The notes below the pieces were generated by a model that was given only the letters and a program-made list of their open reading frames with translations, was not told where the DNA came from and ran no database searches. A stretch of DNA of 64,000 bases from Aquibium sp. ELW1220 (lineage in GTDB: Bacteria > Pseudomonadota > Alphaproteobacteria > Rhizobiales > Rhizobiaceae), in assembly GCF_030398385.1 (NCBI RefSeq), contig NZ_JAOAOQ010000028.1, forward strand, positions 1 to 64,000, read 5' to 3'. The translations under genes and the position numbers were made by a program. Of the stretch, positions 26,566 through 39,493 are shown piece by piece (position 1 is the stretch's first letter; every line of letters begins with the position of its first letter).

Positions 26566-27354
26566 ATGGCCGCATCCTCCCAGGAACGCGTCGCGGCCGT
26601 CACGGGCGGCGCAGGTGGAATCGGCGAAGCCTGCGTCGCCCGGCTGCGCGCCACGGGCTGGCAGGTCGTCGTCCTCGACCGCAACATGGACCTCGCCCGC
26701 GAGGTCGCTGCCCGCCATGGCGCCGTCGCCCGCGAGATCGACCTGGCCGATACGTCGAGCATCGACGAGGCGGCGCGCTGGGTCGAGCGCGAGGTCGGCC
26801 CCTGCTCGGCGCTGGCCGCGGTCGCCGCCCATCTCGAGAACCCGCATATGCCCGAGAATCAGGACGACGCCGAGTGGGACGCGATCCTGCGCGTCAACCT
26901 GACGGGCACGTTCCGCACGCTCACGGCCTTTGGCGCCGGAATGCTGGAGCGGCGCGCAGGCTCGATCGTCACGGTCGGCTCCATCACCGCCTTCAATTCG
27001 AGCCCGCTGCAGGCCTACGGTCCGACCAAGGCAGCGATCATCAACATGTCGCGCAACTTCGCCGTCGCCTGGGGCCGGCGCGGCATCCGCGTCAACTGCG
27101 TCTGCCCCGGCCCGACGCGCACGCCCGCCGTCGAGGCGAGCTATGCGCGCGGCGAACGCAACCCGGACACGATGATCCGCCAGACGGCGCTGGGCCGCCT
27201 CGTAAAGCCGGAGCAGGTGGCGAACGCGATCGCCTTCCTGCTGTCCGACGAGGCGGGCGCCATCACCGGCATCGAACTTCCCGTCGATGCCGGCACGCTG
27301 GCGACGCAGCTTTGGAGCCTTTACGGCGGCGTGCCGGATCCGGTCGGAACCTGA
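26566..27354 (+). CDS. Short-chain dehydrogenase/reductase
   Basis: A 262-residue classical SDR: cofactor motif TGGAGGIGEA, N-terminal acidic residue after strand 2 (VLDRN, suggesting NAD), active-site Ser in VGSITAFNSS and the catalytic pair in YGPTKAAI. It starts two bases after the serine-hydrolase stop, so is translationally linked. It probably oxidises an alcohol released by the hydrolases, as inference. Confidence 0.92.
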   Translation: MAASSQERVAAVTGGAGGIGEACVARLRATGWQVVVLDRNMDLAREVAARHGAVAREIDLADTSSIDEAARWVEREVGPCSALAAVAAHLENPHMPENQDDAEWDAILRVNLTGTFRTLTAFGAGMLERRAGSIVTVGSITAFNSSPLQAYGPTKAAIINMSRNFAVAWGRRGIRVNCVCPGPTRTPAVEASYARGERNPDTMIRQTALGRLVKPEQVANAIAFLLSDEAGAITGIELPVDAGTLATQLWSLYGGVPDPVGT

Positions 27355-27371
27355 CCCATAGGAGAAATGCC

Positions 27372-28127
27372 ATGTCGGAAAATCTTGAGCGTCAGGTCGT
27401 GCTCGTCACCGGGGCCGGCCGCGGCATCGGCGCGGCCACGGCACGCCTGCTGGCCGCCCGCGGCGCGGCTGTCGGCGCGTTCGATATCGACGCCGAACTC
27501 GCCCGCGCCACGGCCGATGCCATCACCGCGGCCGGCGGCAAGGCGCTGGCGCTCGTCGCGGACGCATCCGACCGCAAGGCGGTGTTCGATGCCGCAGCGG
27601 CGCTCGCGACCGCGTATGGCCCGCTGACCGGCATCGTCAACGATGCCATCTTCATCCGCTACGGCCCGGTCGAGGAGATCGAGGAGGCCGTCCTCGACCG
27701 CATGTTCGCGGTCGGCATCAAGGGCGCCTTCTGGGGCGTCCAGGCGCTGCTCGCCCACCGCGGCGACAACCCGGCCTCGGTGGTCAATCTTGCGTCGCCG
27801 GTCGCCGACCTCGGCACCGCCAACACGGCGTCCTACACCGCGGTCAAGGGCGCCATCGTCGCGCTCACGCGTCAGCTTGCGGTGGAACTCGGACCGAAGG
27901 GGGTGCGTGTGAACGCCGTCGCACCGGGAGCCGTACCGACGCCGGGCGCCCGCGCCATCGTCGACGAAGCCGGCTATGCCAAACGCCGCGCTCAGACGCC
28001 GCTCGGCCGACTGGGCGAAGAGGACGAGATTGCTGCAGCCATCGCCTTCCTGATCGGCCCCGACGCCAGCTTCGTCACCGGCGAGGTGCTTCATGCGGAT
28101 GGCGGCATTACCGTCAAGTCGATGTAG
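27372..28127 (+). CDS. Short-chain dehydrogenase/reductase
   Basis: A 251-residue SDR with TGAGRGIGAA, an aspartate after strand 2 (AFDIDAE, NAD preference), active-site Ser in NLASPVADLG and catalytic YTAVK. AGGAG precedes the ATG. It is distinct from its upstream neighbour, so the pathway may use two successive dehydrogenation steps. It is last gene of the plus-strand operon and ends convergent with the GntR gene, 35 bp apart. Confidence 0.92.
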   Translation: MSENLERQVVLVTGAGRGIGAATARLLAARGAAVGAFDIDAELARATADAITAAGGKALALVADASDRKAVFDAAAALATAYGPLTGIVNDAIFIRYGPVEEIEEAVLDRMFAVGIKGAFWGVQALLAHRGDNPASVVNLASPVADLGTANTASYTAVKGAIVALTRQLAVELGPKGVRVNAVAPGAVPTPGARAIVDEAGYAKRRAQTPLGRLGEEDEIAAAIAFLIGPDASFVTGEVLHADGGITVKSM

Positions 28128-28162
28128 GCAGGATGATGGCTACGATGCGCCCGCCGCGCGCC

Positions 28163-28855
28163 CTAGGACGTCTTGGCGCCGATCGTCCTGAGCGCCGCGG
28201 TGGCGGCCGCCTCGACATGCGCCACGCAGACCTGCCAGGCGCGCTCCTCGTCCCTCTTCTCGAGCGCGTCGAGGAACTCGCGCAATTCGCGGATCGACTG
28301 CTGCGCCCGGGTGGCGCTCGACAGCGACACGACGCGAAGCTGCGAGACGCGGGTGTGGATGCGCCGGAGCATGTCTGCCGCGACGGGATTGCCGGCGCCC
28401 GCAAGCAGGACGTCGTAGAAATGGGTCTTCGCCGCAATGAAGGCTTCGGACGAGAAGTTGTCGTACACGTCGGCGAGCCGGTCGACGCTCTGCCGCAGTT
28501 CGCGCATCTGCTCCTCCGTCGCGTGACGCGCAAACAGGCGCGCCGCCAACCCCTCCAGCATGGCGCGGACTTCGTAGATCGAGCGCGCGGTCTCCTCGGA
28601 AACGACGCTGACGCTCAGCCCCTTGTTGGGCTGGAGCGTTATCAGCCCGTCCGCCTGGAGCTCGCGCAACGCCTCCCGCAGCGACGTCCGCGACACGCCC
28701 ATCATCTCGCAGAGTTCGCGCTCGATGAGACGCGCGCCGGCCGGGAACCGGCCCGTCGCAATGGCCATCCGAAGCCGCTCCGCGACCTGCTCGCGCAGGC
28801 CCGGCAGGGTCTGCACCTTCATCGACAGATCGTCGCCCGTGGTCGTCAGTGCCAT
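28163..28855 (-). CDS. GntR family transcriptional regulator (FCD domain)
   Basis: A 230-residue regulator. The N-terminal winged helix is at residues 15-80 (FPAGARLIERELCEMMGVSRTSLREALRELQADGLI) and the all-helical FCD ligand domain at 90-225, with the metal-type histidines in HFYDVLL, HTRVSQL and HVEAA. FCD regulators generally sense small organic acids. It is encoded inside the catabolic island, divergent from the decarboxylase-like gene. It is the natural candidate for the TTGACATAC-N4-ATACAA sites. Confidence 0.93.
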   Translation of the reverse strand: MALTTTGDDLSMKVQTLPGLREQVAERLRMAIATGRFPAGARLIERELCEMMGVSRTSLREALRELQADGLITLQPNKGLSVSVVSEETARSIYEVRAMLEGLAARLFARHATEEQMRELRQSVDRLADVYDNFSSEAFIAAKTHFYDVLLAGAGNPVAADMLRRIHTRVSQLRVVSLSSATRAQQSIRELREFLDALEKRDEERAWQVCVAHVEAAATAALRTIGAKTS

Positions 28856-28942
28856 TCACGCGCTCCTCTTCGCGGTTTCGATCCGTCCCCAGCGGGTCCG
28901 CAGCAGTCCCTGCCGTAGACCCGGCACGAATCCGACCCTCGC

Positions 28943-28965
28943 CATATTGTATTTTCGTATGTCAA
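28943..28965. promoter_or_regulatory. Operator-like site between the GntR gene and the decarboxylase-like gene
   Basis: Read on the minus strand this is TTGACATAC-N4-ATACAA, the same as the site at 25323 over 15 fixed positions and with the same spacing. It lies 18 bp before the ATG of the downstream gene, which is a position for direct repression, and 90 bp before the regulator's own start, allowing autoregulation. Confidence 0.5.
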
Positions 28966-28982
28966 AGAACAAGAGGAACACC

Positions 28983-29384
28983 ATGACCAACCCGTCAAAG
29001 ACCATCGGCGACCTGTTCGAAGAAGGCCTGGCGCTGCGCCGGCAGGTGCTCGGCCACGAATATGTCGACCGGTCGATCAGTTCCGCCAATGATTTCATGA
29101 TGGCGTTCCAGCACATCACGACGGAATGGTGCTGGGGCTACGCCTGGGGCCGCGACACGCTGGATCTCAAGACCCGCAGCATGCTCAACCTGGCGATGCT
29201 GACGGCGCTGAACCGTGCGGCCGAGATCAAGCTCCACGTCCGCGGCGCCGTGAACAACGGCGTCAGCGTCGAGGAGATCAAGGAGGTTCTCCTGCATGCC
29301 ACGGTCTATTGCGGCATCCCGGCCGGTCTCGACGCCTTCAAGGCGGCGAACGAGGTGCTGACGGAGATGAAGGCCTTCGACTGA
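28983..29384 (+). CDS. Carboxymuconolactone-decarboxylase-family protein
   Basis: A 133-residue small helical protein of the CMD/PcaC family. FEEGLALRRQVLGHEYVDRSI at the N terminus and TTEWCWGYAWGRDTLDLKTRSMLNLAML in the middle match PcaC-type enzymes (4-carboxymuconolactone decarboxylase). No CxxC pair is present, so it is not an AhpD-type peroxidase. No other beta-ketoadipate genes are near, so the true substrate may be another lactone or keto acid. It seems to be the last member of the island. Confidence 0.88.
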   Translation: MTNPSKTIGDLFEEGLALRRQVLGHEYVDRSISSANDFMMAFQHITTEWCWGYAWGRDTLDLKTRSMLNLAMLTALNRAAEIKLHVRGAVNNGVSVEEIKEVLLHATVYCGIPAGLDAFKAANEVLTEMKAFD

Positions 29385-29413
29385 CGGGACCGCCGGGGGG
29401 CGTGGCCCTCCGG

Positions 29414-30088
29414 TTACCGGCACTGGCGGCGCGGGCCGCCGCCATAGGGCTGGTAGGAATTGTCGGACGGCCTGTACGAGCGATAGCGGTCGAAGCAGGC
29501 CTGGACGTGCCGCGACGATAGCTGGCTGCCGCGTTGCAGCGGAGGCTGCGCCTGCGCATAGGCGCGCCCTCTCGGGGAAGCCTCTGCGGTTCCATTGAAA
29601 TAGGGCGACACGCAGGCGCGGCTGCCGCCGCTGTAGGGCGTGTAGCTGTTGTCCTCGACCCGGTACGACCGGTAGCGGTTCAGGCACCACTGGACATGCG
29701 CCACGCTCATGGCCTGGCCGCCCGCGCGCCGCGCCCCGGTCTCGACGTCGGCGCCGACAGTCTCGCCATCGTCGATCGCGGCGGTTCGCGTTTCGTCGAC
29801 CGACGCCTCGAAAACGCGGCCGGTCTCGTGCTCGCCGGTTTCGGAGGCTGCCGCGGCGGTCGCGACGAAGGACCCTTCGGCCGCATGCCGCGCCGGCAAC
29901 CGTTCGAAGTCCTGGTCCGCCTCGCTCACCGTCACGGGCTGGAGCGTCCACACCCCGCCCGCGTCCCGGCTCGGCTTCCAGACGGGCGTCGGCTCCGCGC
30001 TCAGGAACGCCATGGCCGTCACGAAGCCGCTGCCGTAGAGGGCGAGCGTCGCGACGACCGCGCCCAGGATGACCAACAGGATTTTCAT
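29414..30088 (-). CDS. BA14K-family protein with two tandem domains
   Basis: A 224-residue protein with an N-terminal signal/anchor helix (residues 1-25), a disordered Glu/Thr-rich middle, and two copies of the BA14K motif: HVQWCLNRYRSYRVEDNSY and HVQACFDRYRSYRPSDNSY, each followed by a cysteine-containing loop. BA14K was described as a Brucella lectin-like immunoreactive protein. The family is almost confined to Hyphomicrobiales. A cell-envelope function is likely. It is single, on the minus strand. Confidence 0.9.
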   Translation of the reverse strand: MKILLVILGAVVATLALYGSGFVTAMAFLSAEPTPVWKPSRDAGGVWTLQPVTVSEADQDFERLPARHAAEGSFVATAAAASETGEHETGRVFEASVDETRTAAIDDGETVGADVETGARRAGGQAMSVAHVQWCLNRYRSYRVEDNSYTPYSGGSRACVSPYFNGTAEASPRGRAYAQAQPPLQRGSQLSSRHVQACFDRYRSYRPSDNSYQPYGGGPRRQCR

Positions 30089-30216
30089 CGCTCGTCCCTC
30101 CACGACATGCCTGTAGCAATGCCCGCCCCGGCGAGGGGTTCCCGATGCGATGCCTTAAAGGCGTGCGGGCGGATGCTGCATCGTCCGGAGCGGCGTCCAA
30201 TGCCGCCGCAGCCGGG

Positions 30217-31140
30217 CTAGCTCTGGATCGGTGACACCGCTTCGAACACGGCGAGCGGGTCGCTGCGCAGTCGCTGCACCGTATGGTCCTGCAGCGCCGC
30301 GGTGACGTCGGCCGGGTCCCCGACGAGACGCGCATGCGGGATCGGCTTGCCGAAGGTGATCGTGAAGCCGAACTTCTTCTTGTTGAGGAGTTCGTGGAAC
30401 ACGGTCATGTCGCGAAGCTCGGTGGAGTGCTTGGCGAGGAAGTAGAACAGTCCTGAATTGCGCGCGGTGATATGCGCCGGAACGATCGGCACCTCGTAGC
30501 GCCGCGCCAGCGCCACGGCCGAACTCTGCCATGGCCGCTCCGTCAGCGTGCCCTCGTTCCAGTAGGCGATGCGGCCGGACGGGAAGAGCACCACCGCCTT
30601 GCCGTCGCCGAAGGCCCGAGCGGTCATGGCCAGCGTGTCGCGGCTCTTGGCATGCGACTTCTCGCCCGCGCGCCATTCGACGGGGATGATGAGATCGCGG
30701 AAGCCGGGGGCAACGCGCAGGGCATCCCGGTTGGCGAAGATCGCCATGTCGGCCCGGTGGTGCTTCAGCGCGTCGAACACCGCGATGCCGTCGGCGATGC
30801 CGGTGGGGTGATTCGGCGCGAGGATGAAGCTCCCCTGCGCCGGAAGATTTTCCGTGCCTGCGAGCGTCATGTCCAGCGAGAGCAGGCTGCTCAGATACTG
30901 CATCGCCTCGAGGCCGGGAAGTCCGGCGATCGCATCCGCCATCCGCACCGCCTCATGGTAGTTGAAGATGCGAAACAGGAACGGCCGCATCAGCGGCCAG
31001 AGCGGATGCCGGGAAAGCTTGAGCGATCGCTCGTGGATCAGCTGATCCACGATATGCAGTTCGGCGGTTCGTGCAGCGTCATGAAGGGCGCGGCCGCCGA
31101 GCAGCCTGGCAATCGAAGACGGCGACGTTTGCAGAGTCAT
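30217..31140 (-). CDS. 1-Acyl-glycerol-3-phosphate acyltransferase-like (PlsC) protein
   Basis: A 307-residue lysophospholipid-acyltransferase-superfamily protein. The active-site histidine is in NHPTGIADG (a variant of the NHxxxxD motif), and the substrate-side FPSGRIAYW replaces the usual FPEGT. This variant is typical of a hemolysin-like/ornithine-lipid-type branch rather than housekeeping PlsC. It probably acylates a lipid at the inner membrane. It lies downstream of lptE where holA often sits in related genomes. Confidence 0.85.
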   Translation of the reverse strand: MTLQTSPSSIARLLGGRALHDAARTAELHIVDQLIHERSLKLSRHPLWPLMRPFLFRIFNYHEAVRMADAIAGLPGLEAMQYLSSLLSLDMTLAGTENLPAQGSFILAPNHPTGIADGIAVFDALKHHRADMAIFANRDALRVAPGFRDLIIPVEWRAGEKSHAKSRDTLAMTARAFGDGKAVVLFPSGRIAYWNEGTLTERPWQSSAVALARRYEVPIVPAHITARNSGLFYFLAKHSTELRDMTVFHELLNKKKFGFTITFGKPIPHARLVGDPADVTAALQDHTVQRLRSDPLAVFEAVSPIQS

Positions 31141-31250
31141 GTGACATCCCCTCCGGTCGCGTCCTGTCTTGACTAAATCTGTGACGCAAGAATGACGACG
31201 GCCGATTCAACGCCGCGAAAGCGAACGCGTTCCGCTACAGCGACATCCTT

Positions 31251-31830
31251 TCAGAGTCGGGCCAGGTCCTGCATCACGGCGAGTTGCAGGAAGGCGGCGA
31301 GTTCGCGCGCGGCGCGGTTCTCTGCATCGCGCTCCGCCCGCGCTTCGGCGAACAGTTGCACGGGGCGATCGAAGGTGGCGGTCGCGCTGCGCGTGCCGGT
31401 GGCGACGATCTCGGTGGTGACCGGATCGACGAGCCTGTAGGTTCCGGTGAGGCGCACCGCCCCGGCGGAGGGCTCGTTGTCGTCGTTGCTGCGCTGCACG
31501 GTCGCGGTCTCGGTGGTTCTCTGCAGCACCTCCAGCTCCATCAGGTAGCGCGGCGAAGCGGGCTGGCCGGCACCGCCGTTGAAGCCGAAGATCAGGTGGT
31601 TGCGCACTTCCTGGGCCGGGCGCAACGCCACTTCCAGGCCGGCGGCCGTGCGCGGCACGGCTTCCTTGACGGCGATCGAAGCAACCCGGGCCGAGGGTTC
31701 CCCCGGCGCGATGGAAGCGGTGGCGCCGCCGTAGAGCGGCTGTACCGTGCAGGCCGACACCGCCAGCGCGGAAGCCACGGCAAGTGCGGCCGCCACCCTG
31801 CGGAACATGCTCGAGGTCGAGACGACCGGA

Positions 31831-31844
<14 letters not shown>
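31251..31844 (-). CDS. lptE: LptE, LPS-assembly outer-membrane lipoprotein
   Basis: A 197-residue lipoprotein; the lipobox LAVSAC gives Cys at about residue 32, and YGG plus the repeated-strand pattern of LptE follow. It partners LptD to insert lipopolysaccharide in the outer membrane. I keep the ATG at 31844 because AGAGGA lies upstream and it overlaps the leuS stop by 14 bases. The ATG at 31808 (MFRRVAAAL) would give a cleaner signal peptide and is possible. It is downstream of leuS, the usual place. Confidence 0.88.
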
Positions 31845-34476
<2,632 letters not shown>

Positions 34477-34616
34477 GGCCGTGAATTCGCTCGATAAGGT
34501 GCGCAAAATGTCGGGCGGACCTTCACCACGGATCGCCCACAGAATCAACAAGAGACAGCCAGTCAGCGGAGCATTCGGCTTTGGAAGCCAGGTCACGAAC
34601 GCACCAGAGCCGTCAT

Positions 34617-34730
34617 CCTCGGGCTTGTCCCGAGGGTCTGCCGGTGTTGCGGAACGATCGCCGGCGCGACACGACGGTACGGCTCCAGACCCGTCACTCG
34701 CAGCGGATTCGCGGGACAAGCTCGCGAATG
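34617..34730. repeat. Two palindromic elements in the leuS-YggS spacer
   Basis: CCTCGGG/CCCGAGG arms with loop CTTGT are at 34617-34635, and ATTCGCG/CGCGAAT arms around GGACAAGCT at 34707-34729. Both contain a shared GGACAAGC/GCTTGTCC core in opposite orientation (34622-34630 and 34714-34721), so the whole stretch can be read as one composite inverted element. This is a common rhizobial intergenic repeat type. Confidence 0.7.
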
Positions 34731-34753
34731 GCGGCGTCGCGGGAGATGGACCG

Positions 34754-35416
34754 ATGACCGATATCCTGATCAATCTTGAAAACGTCCTGCGCCGCATCGC
34801 CGCCGCCGAGGCGGAGGCCGGGCGGGAAACCGGAGCCGTCACGCTCGTCGCGGTGTCGAAGACCTTCGACGCCGACGAGATCCGCCCCGTCATCGAGGCC
34901 GGCCAGCGCGTCTTCGGTGAGAATCGGGTCCAGGAGGCGCAGGGCAAGTGGCCGGCGCTGAAGGCCGAATGGCCCGACCTCGAACTGCACCTCATCGGAC
35001 CGCTCCAGTCGAACAAGGCGAAGGAGGCGGTGGCGCTGTTCGACGTGATCGAGACCGTCGACCGCGAGAAGATCGCCGCCGAACTGGCCAAGGAGATGGC
35101 GCGACAGGGCAAGGCGCCTCGGCTCTACGTGCAGGTCAACACCGGGCTGGAGGAGCAGAAGGCCGGCATTGACCCGCGCGAGGCGGTGGCCTTCGTGGAA
35201 CGCTGCCGAACCGTCCACGGTCTGGCGATCGAAGGTCTGATGGCGATCCCGCCCGCCGACGAGAATCCCGGTCCCCACTTCGCGCTGCTTGAAAAGCTGG
35301 CGCGCGAGGCGGGGGTTGAGAAGCTCTCGATGGGCATGTCCGGCGATTTCGAGATCGCCATCGCCTTCGGCGCGACGAGCGTGCGCGTTGGCAGCGCGAT
35401 CTTCGGGGGGCGGTGA
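34754..35416 (+). CDS. YggS-family pyridoxal-phosphate homeostasis protein
   Basis: A 220-residue TIM-barrel PLP-binding protein (PLPBP/YggS). The Schiff-base lysine is in VAVSKTF near residue 34; [22 protein letters not shown] and [28 protein letters not shown] are the family's hallmark blocks. It manages free PLP and affects amino-acid pools, without a known enzymatic activity. It is divergent from leuS as in other rhizobia. Confidence 0.95.
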   Translation: MTDILINLENVLRRIAAAEAEAGRETGAVTLVAVSKTFDADEIRPVIEAGQRVFGENRVQEAQGKWPALKAEWPDLELHLIGPLQSNKAKEAVALFDVIETVDREKIAAELAKEMARQGKAPRLYVQVNTGLEEQKAGIDPREAVAFVERCRTVHGLAIEGLMAIPPADENPGPHFALLEKLAREAGVEKLSMGMSGDFEIAIAFGATSVRVGSAIFGGR

Positions 35417-35499
35417 GGCTTGCGCCGATCGACTCGGTATTGTCGGCCGCCGTGCCACTCGCTACATCTCCAGAGTGACGAGCCAGCCAGGAGGCGGTC

Positions 35500-35754
35500 G
35501 TGAATTGGCATCTTCAGGACGCGAAAGACAAACTTCCCGAACTCATAGAAAAAGCCATTCACGAGGGACCGCAGACGGTCAGCGTGAACGGCAAGAGTGC
35601 TGCCGTCGTACTGTCGATCGAAGAGTTCGAGATGCTGGCCGCGAGAACGCCATCTTTGGGAGAGTTCCTGCTCAGCGGGCCGACATGGGACGATGCGTTC
35701 GTCGAAGACGTCAATCGACGCAGCACGCTTCCTCGACGCGATATCGATCTCTGA
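35500..35754 (+). CDS. Phd/YefM-family antitoxin
   Basis: An 84-residue protein with the Phd/YefM N-terminal DNA-binding fold, seen in WHLQDAKDKLPELIEKAIHEGPQTV and SAAVVLSIEEFEML, and a short C-terminal tail that would cover the toxin. It probably represses its own promoter in complex with the toxin. AGGAGGC precedes the ATG. It ends three bases before the PIN toxin start. Confidence 0.9.
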   Translation: MNWHLQDAKDKLPELIEKAIHEGPQTVSVNGKSAAVVLSIEEFEMLAARTPSLGEFLLSGPTWDDAFVEDVNRRSTLPRRDIDL

Positions 35755-35757
35755 TCC

Positions 35758-36159
35758 GTGTTCCTCCTCGATACCAACGTCGTTTCGGCTGCGCGCAAGC
35801 ACGATCCTATCGTAGCTCGCTGGATTGCTCATCAGGCGCGGCATTCACTGTGGCTGAGCGTGGTGACCATCGGCGAGATCACCAGTGGGATCGTGAGGAA
35901 GGAACGCCGCGACCCTGCCGCGGCCCAGCACCTGTCGGCATGGCTGACGAGGCTGCGGCACGGCTACGCCAGTCGTATCCTCGACGTAGACGAGCGAATT
36001 GCAGAGGAGTGGGGGCGTATCGACGCCATCCGCACGAGAAGCATGGCGGACGGGCTGATCGCCGCGACCGCTCACGTGCACCAAAAGGTGGTCGTTACGC
36101 GCAATGTCGCCGACTTCGCGGATACGGGTGTTCCGGTCGTCAATCCCTGGAGCGTCTAG
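35758..36159 (+). CDS. PIN-domain toxin (VapC-type ribonuclease)
   Basis: A 133-residue PIN nuclease starting with GTG. The acidic site is visible: Asp5 (LLDTNVVSA), Glu near residue 40 (TIGEIT), Asp near 97 (MADGLIAATA) and Asp near 116 (RNVADF). VapC toxins cleave RNAs, often initiator tRNA or 23S rRNA. It is coupled to the Phd-type antitoxin. Local composition is only slightly different from the neighbours. Confidence 0.92.
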   Translation: MFLLDTNVVSAARKHDPIVARWIAHQARHSLWLSVVTIGEITSGIVRKERRDPAAAQHLSAWLTRLRHGYASRILDVDERIAEEWGRIDAIRTRSMADGLIAATAHVHQKVVVTRNVADFADTGVPVVNPWSV

Positions 36160-36163
36160 CCCC

Positions 36164-36436
36164 TCAATGCAGCACGAACTCCCCGTTCACGTTGCGCCAC
36201 TCGTTCGGCGCGACCAGGCGGCGGTGGGTGTAGCTGATCGAGTGCAGCGGACCCTCGAGCTTCTCCCGCCAGAACTCGATGAAGCCGATCAGCGCCGGGA
36301 ACTTCGGCGCCAGGTCGTAGTCCTGCCAGATGTAGGTCTGCAGCAGATGCGGGTGATCGGGCATGTGGTAGAGGATCTGGGCCGTCGTCAGGCCGTAGCC
36401 CGACAGCATCAGTTCCATTTCAGAAGCGTCACGCAT
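36164..36436 (-). CDS. Usg family protein
   Basis: A 90-residue protein recognised as the alphaproteobacterial Usg family from LTTAQILYHMPDHPHLLQTYIWQDYDLAP and FPALIGFIEFWREKLEGPLHS. Many genomes carry one copy; the function is unknown. It is convergent with the PIN toxin, with stop codons four bases apart, so the toxin-antitoxin pair was placed between YggS and usg without disturbing either. Confidence 0.88.
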   Translation of the reverse strand: MRDASEMELMLSGYGLTTAQILYHMPDHPHLLQTYIWQDYDLAPKFPALIGFIEFWREKLEGPLHSISYTHRRLVAPNEWRNVNGEFVLH

Positions 36437-36502
36437 GGCAATCCTTCCGTTGTCGAACTCTCCTCACCGGGGAAATTGTGCGCCGCAATGCTTAATCGTC
36501 TA

Positions 36503-36531
36503 TTGAAGTTTCCGTGATCGACAGATAGATA
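36503..36531 (+). promoter_or_regulatory. Likely sigma-70 promoter for acs
   Basis: TTGAAG - 17 bases - TAGATA is a good housekeeping promoter match. It would start RNA near 36538, leaving a leader of about 215 bases before acs. That leader contains an imperfect AGCAGC/GCTGCT stem near 36552. No known riboswitch pattern is recognised. Confidence 0.55.
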
Positions 36532-36752
36532 AGCCTGCGGATTCAATATGTTAGCAGCAAAGCCGGCGGCTGCTGACAATCCTCGCTCGAAACGAGCCGT
36601 CCGCCCCGCACGTCGCCGCATGCAACCAATCCAAGGTCTAATGTTGTCGCGCGGGGCGAATTGATAATAATGCGCGCGACACGCCGCCTTCGAAGCGGCA
36701 CCGGCCACCCATCGGGTCCGGCCGGCATTCCGCAGCCGGGAGGGGAGAACGC

Positions 36753-38708
<1,956 letters not shown>

Positions 38709-38800
38709 GGGTGTCCGCGGAATAGCGCGTGGGACGAGCGGCTTAGGCCAGGCGATCCACGTCATCGATCTGCGGATTGTAGCGAGCGCCTGCACTCTAC

Positions 38801-38839
38801 GTCGCGCCCCTCTGGACTGCCGGCCAGAGGAGGCGCGAC
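38801..38839. terminator. Very stable hairpin downstream of acs
   Basis: A 15-bp stem, GTCGCGCC-CCTCTGG pairing with CCAGAGG-A-GGCGCGAC, has a single bulged A and an eight-base loop. It lies between acs and the convergent exported gene. It has no T-run on either strand, so it may act as an RNA-stabilising 3' structure or factor-assisted bidirectional terminator rather than a classical terminator. Confidence 0.6.
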
Positions 38840-38893
38840 GGAGCGCGAAGGCCTTGCGACCGAAGCAGCAGGCGATCGCTTGCCAGCGACCGC

Positions 38894-39196
38894 TCAGCAG
38901 CCGATCTCGGCGCGGATCGCGTCCACCTGCTGCTTCGTCCGGCAGACATTCTCGCACGGAATACCGTCGCCATCGCCGTCGGCACGGCTGTAGCCGCCGC
39001 ACCAGAGCCGCACCGCCTCCTCGCAGGTCGACACCTGCTTGCAGCTGCGCGCGGCAACGGGCGTCGAGAGCGGCTGCATGTCATCAACTCCGCTCGCCGC
39101 GGGAAGTGCCAGGGCCGAGGTCGACCAGAGCGGCACGATAAGCGCAGCGGCGATGACAATTCGCGAACGTCGAACAATTTCAGATTGTATAATCAT
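38894..39196 (-). CDS. Exported excalibur calcium-binding domain protein
   Basis: A 100-residue secreted protein: signal peptide to about residue 31 (STSALA), short linker, then an excalibur domain CKQVSTCEEAVRLWCGG with the DxDxDG loop (ADGDGDGIPCENVC). The spaced cysteines and acidic loop suggest calcium or another divalent ion at the cell envelope. The ATG chosen is the most upstream; the signal peptide supports a start in this region. Confidence 0.85.
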   Translation of the reverse strand: MIIQSEIVRRSRIVIAAALIVPLWSTSALALPAASGVDDMQPLSTPVAARSCKQVSTCEEAVRLWCGGYSRADGDGDGIPCENVCRTKQQVDAIRAEIGC

Positions 39197-39325
39197 AGCC
39201 TAATTCTACCAAAGATGTATCGCGCCTGAAACCCGGCGGCGAAAGACCTGTCCCGCCCCTTGCCATCACCGCTTTCGCACCCCACACTCCTTCCCGTGTC
39301 CAACCAACTGAAAGGAGGTGATCCA

Positions 39326-39394
39326 ATGTCGAGTGGTTTCGTTTTCCAGAGCATGGCTCCGGCGGATTGCCTTTTCGGGAAGCAGCCTTCCTGA
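39326..39394 (+). CDS. 22-codon ORF with perfect Shine-Dalgarno and its own terminator
   Basis: The peptide begins MSSGFVFQSM and ends KQPS. AAAGGAGGTGATCC at 39311-39324 is fully complementary to the 3' end of 16S rRNA (14 bases), with the GGAGG core seven bases before the ATG. A terminator hairpin (39463-39493) follows about 70 bp later, so a transcript of about 200 bases is expected. It could be a translated small protein, a leader peptide, or an RNA that competes for ribosomes. I recognise no family. No gene overlaps it. Confidence 0.55.
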   Translation: MSSGFVFQSMAPADCLFGKQPS

Positions 39395-39462
39395 CGAAGC
39401 GCATGACGCGCGGCCGGTGACGGACGTCATCGCCACGAGCCGCGCCACGGACGGAAACACGG

Positions 39463-39493
39463 GGGCCGCCTTCATCGGGCGGCCCTTTTCCTT
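39463..39493 (+). terminator. Rho-independent terminator after the 22-codon ORF
   Basis: Perfect 8-bp stem GGGCCGCC/GGCGGCCC with loop TTCATCG, followed by TTTTCCTT. It lies 118 bp before the binding-protein gene. It could also be an attenuator for that gene. Confidence 0.8.
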
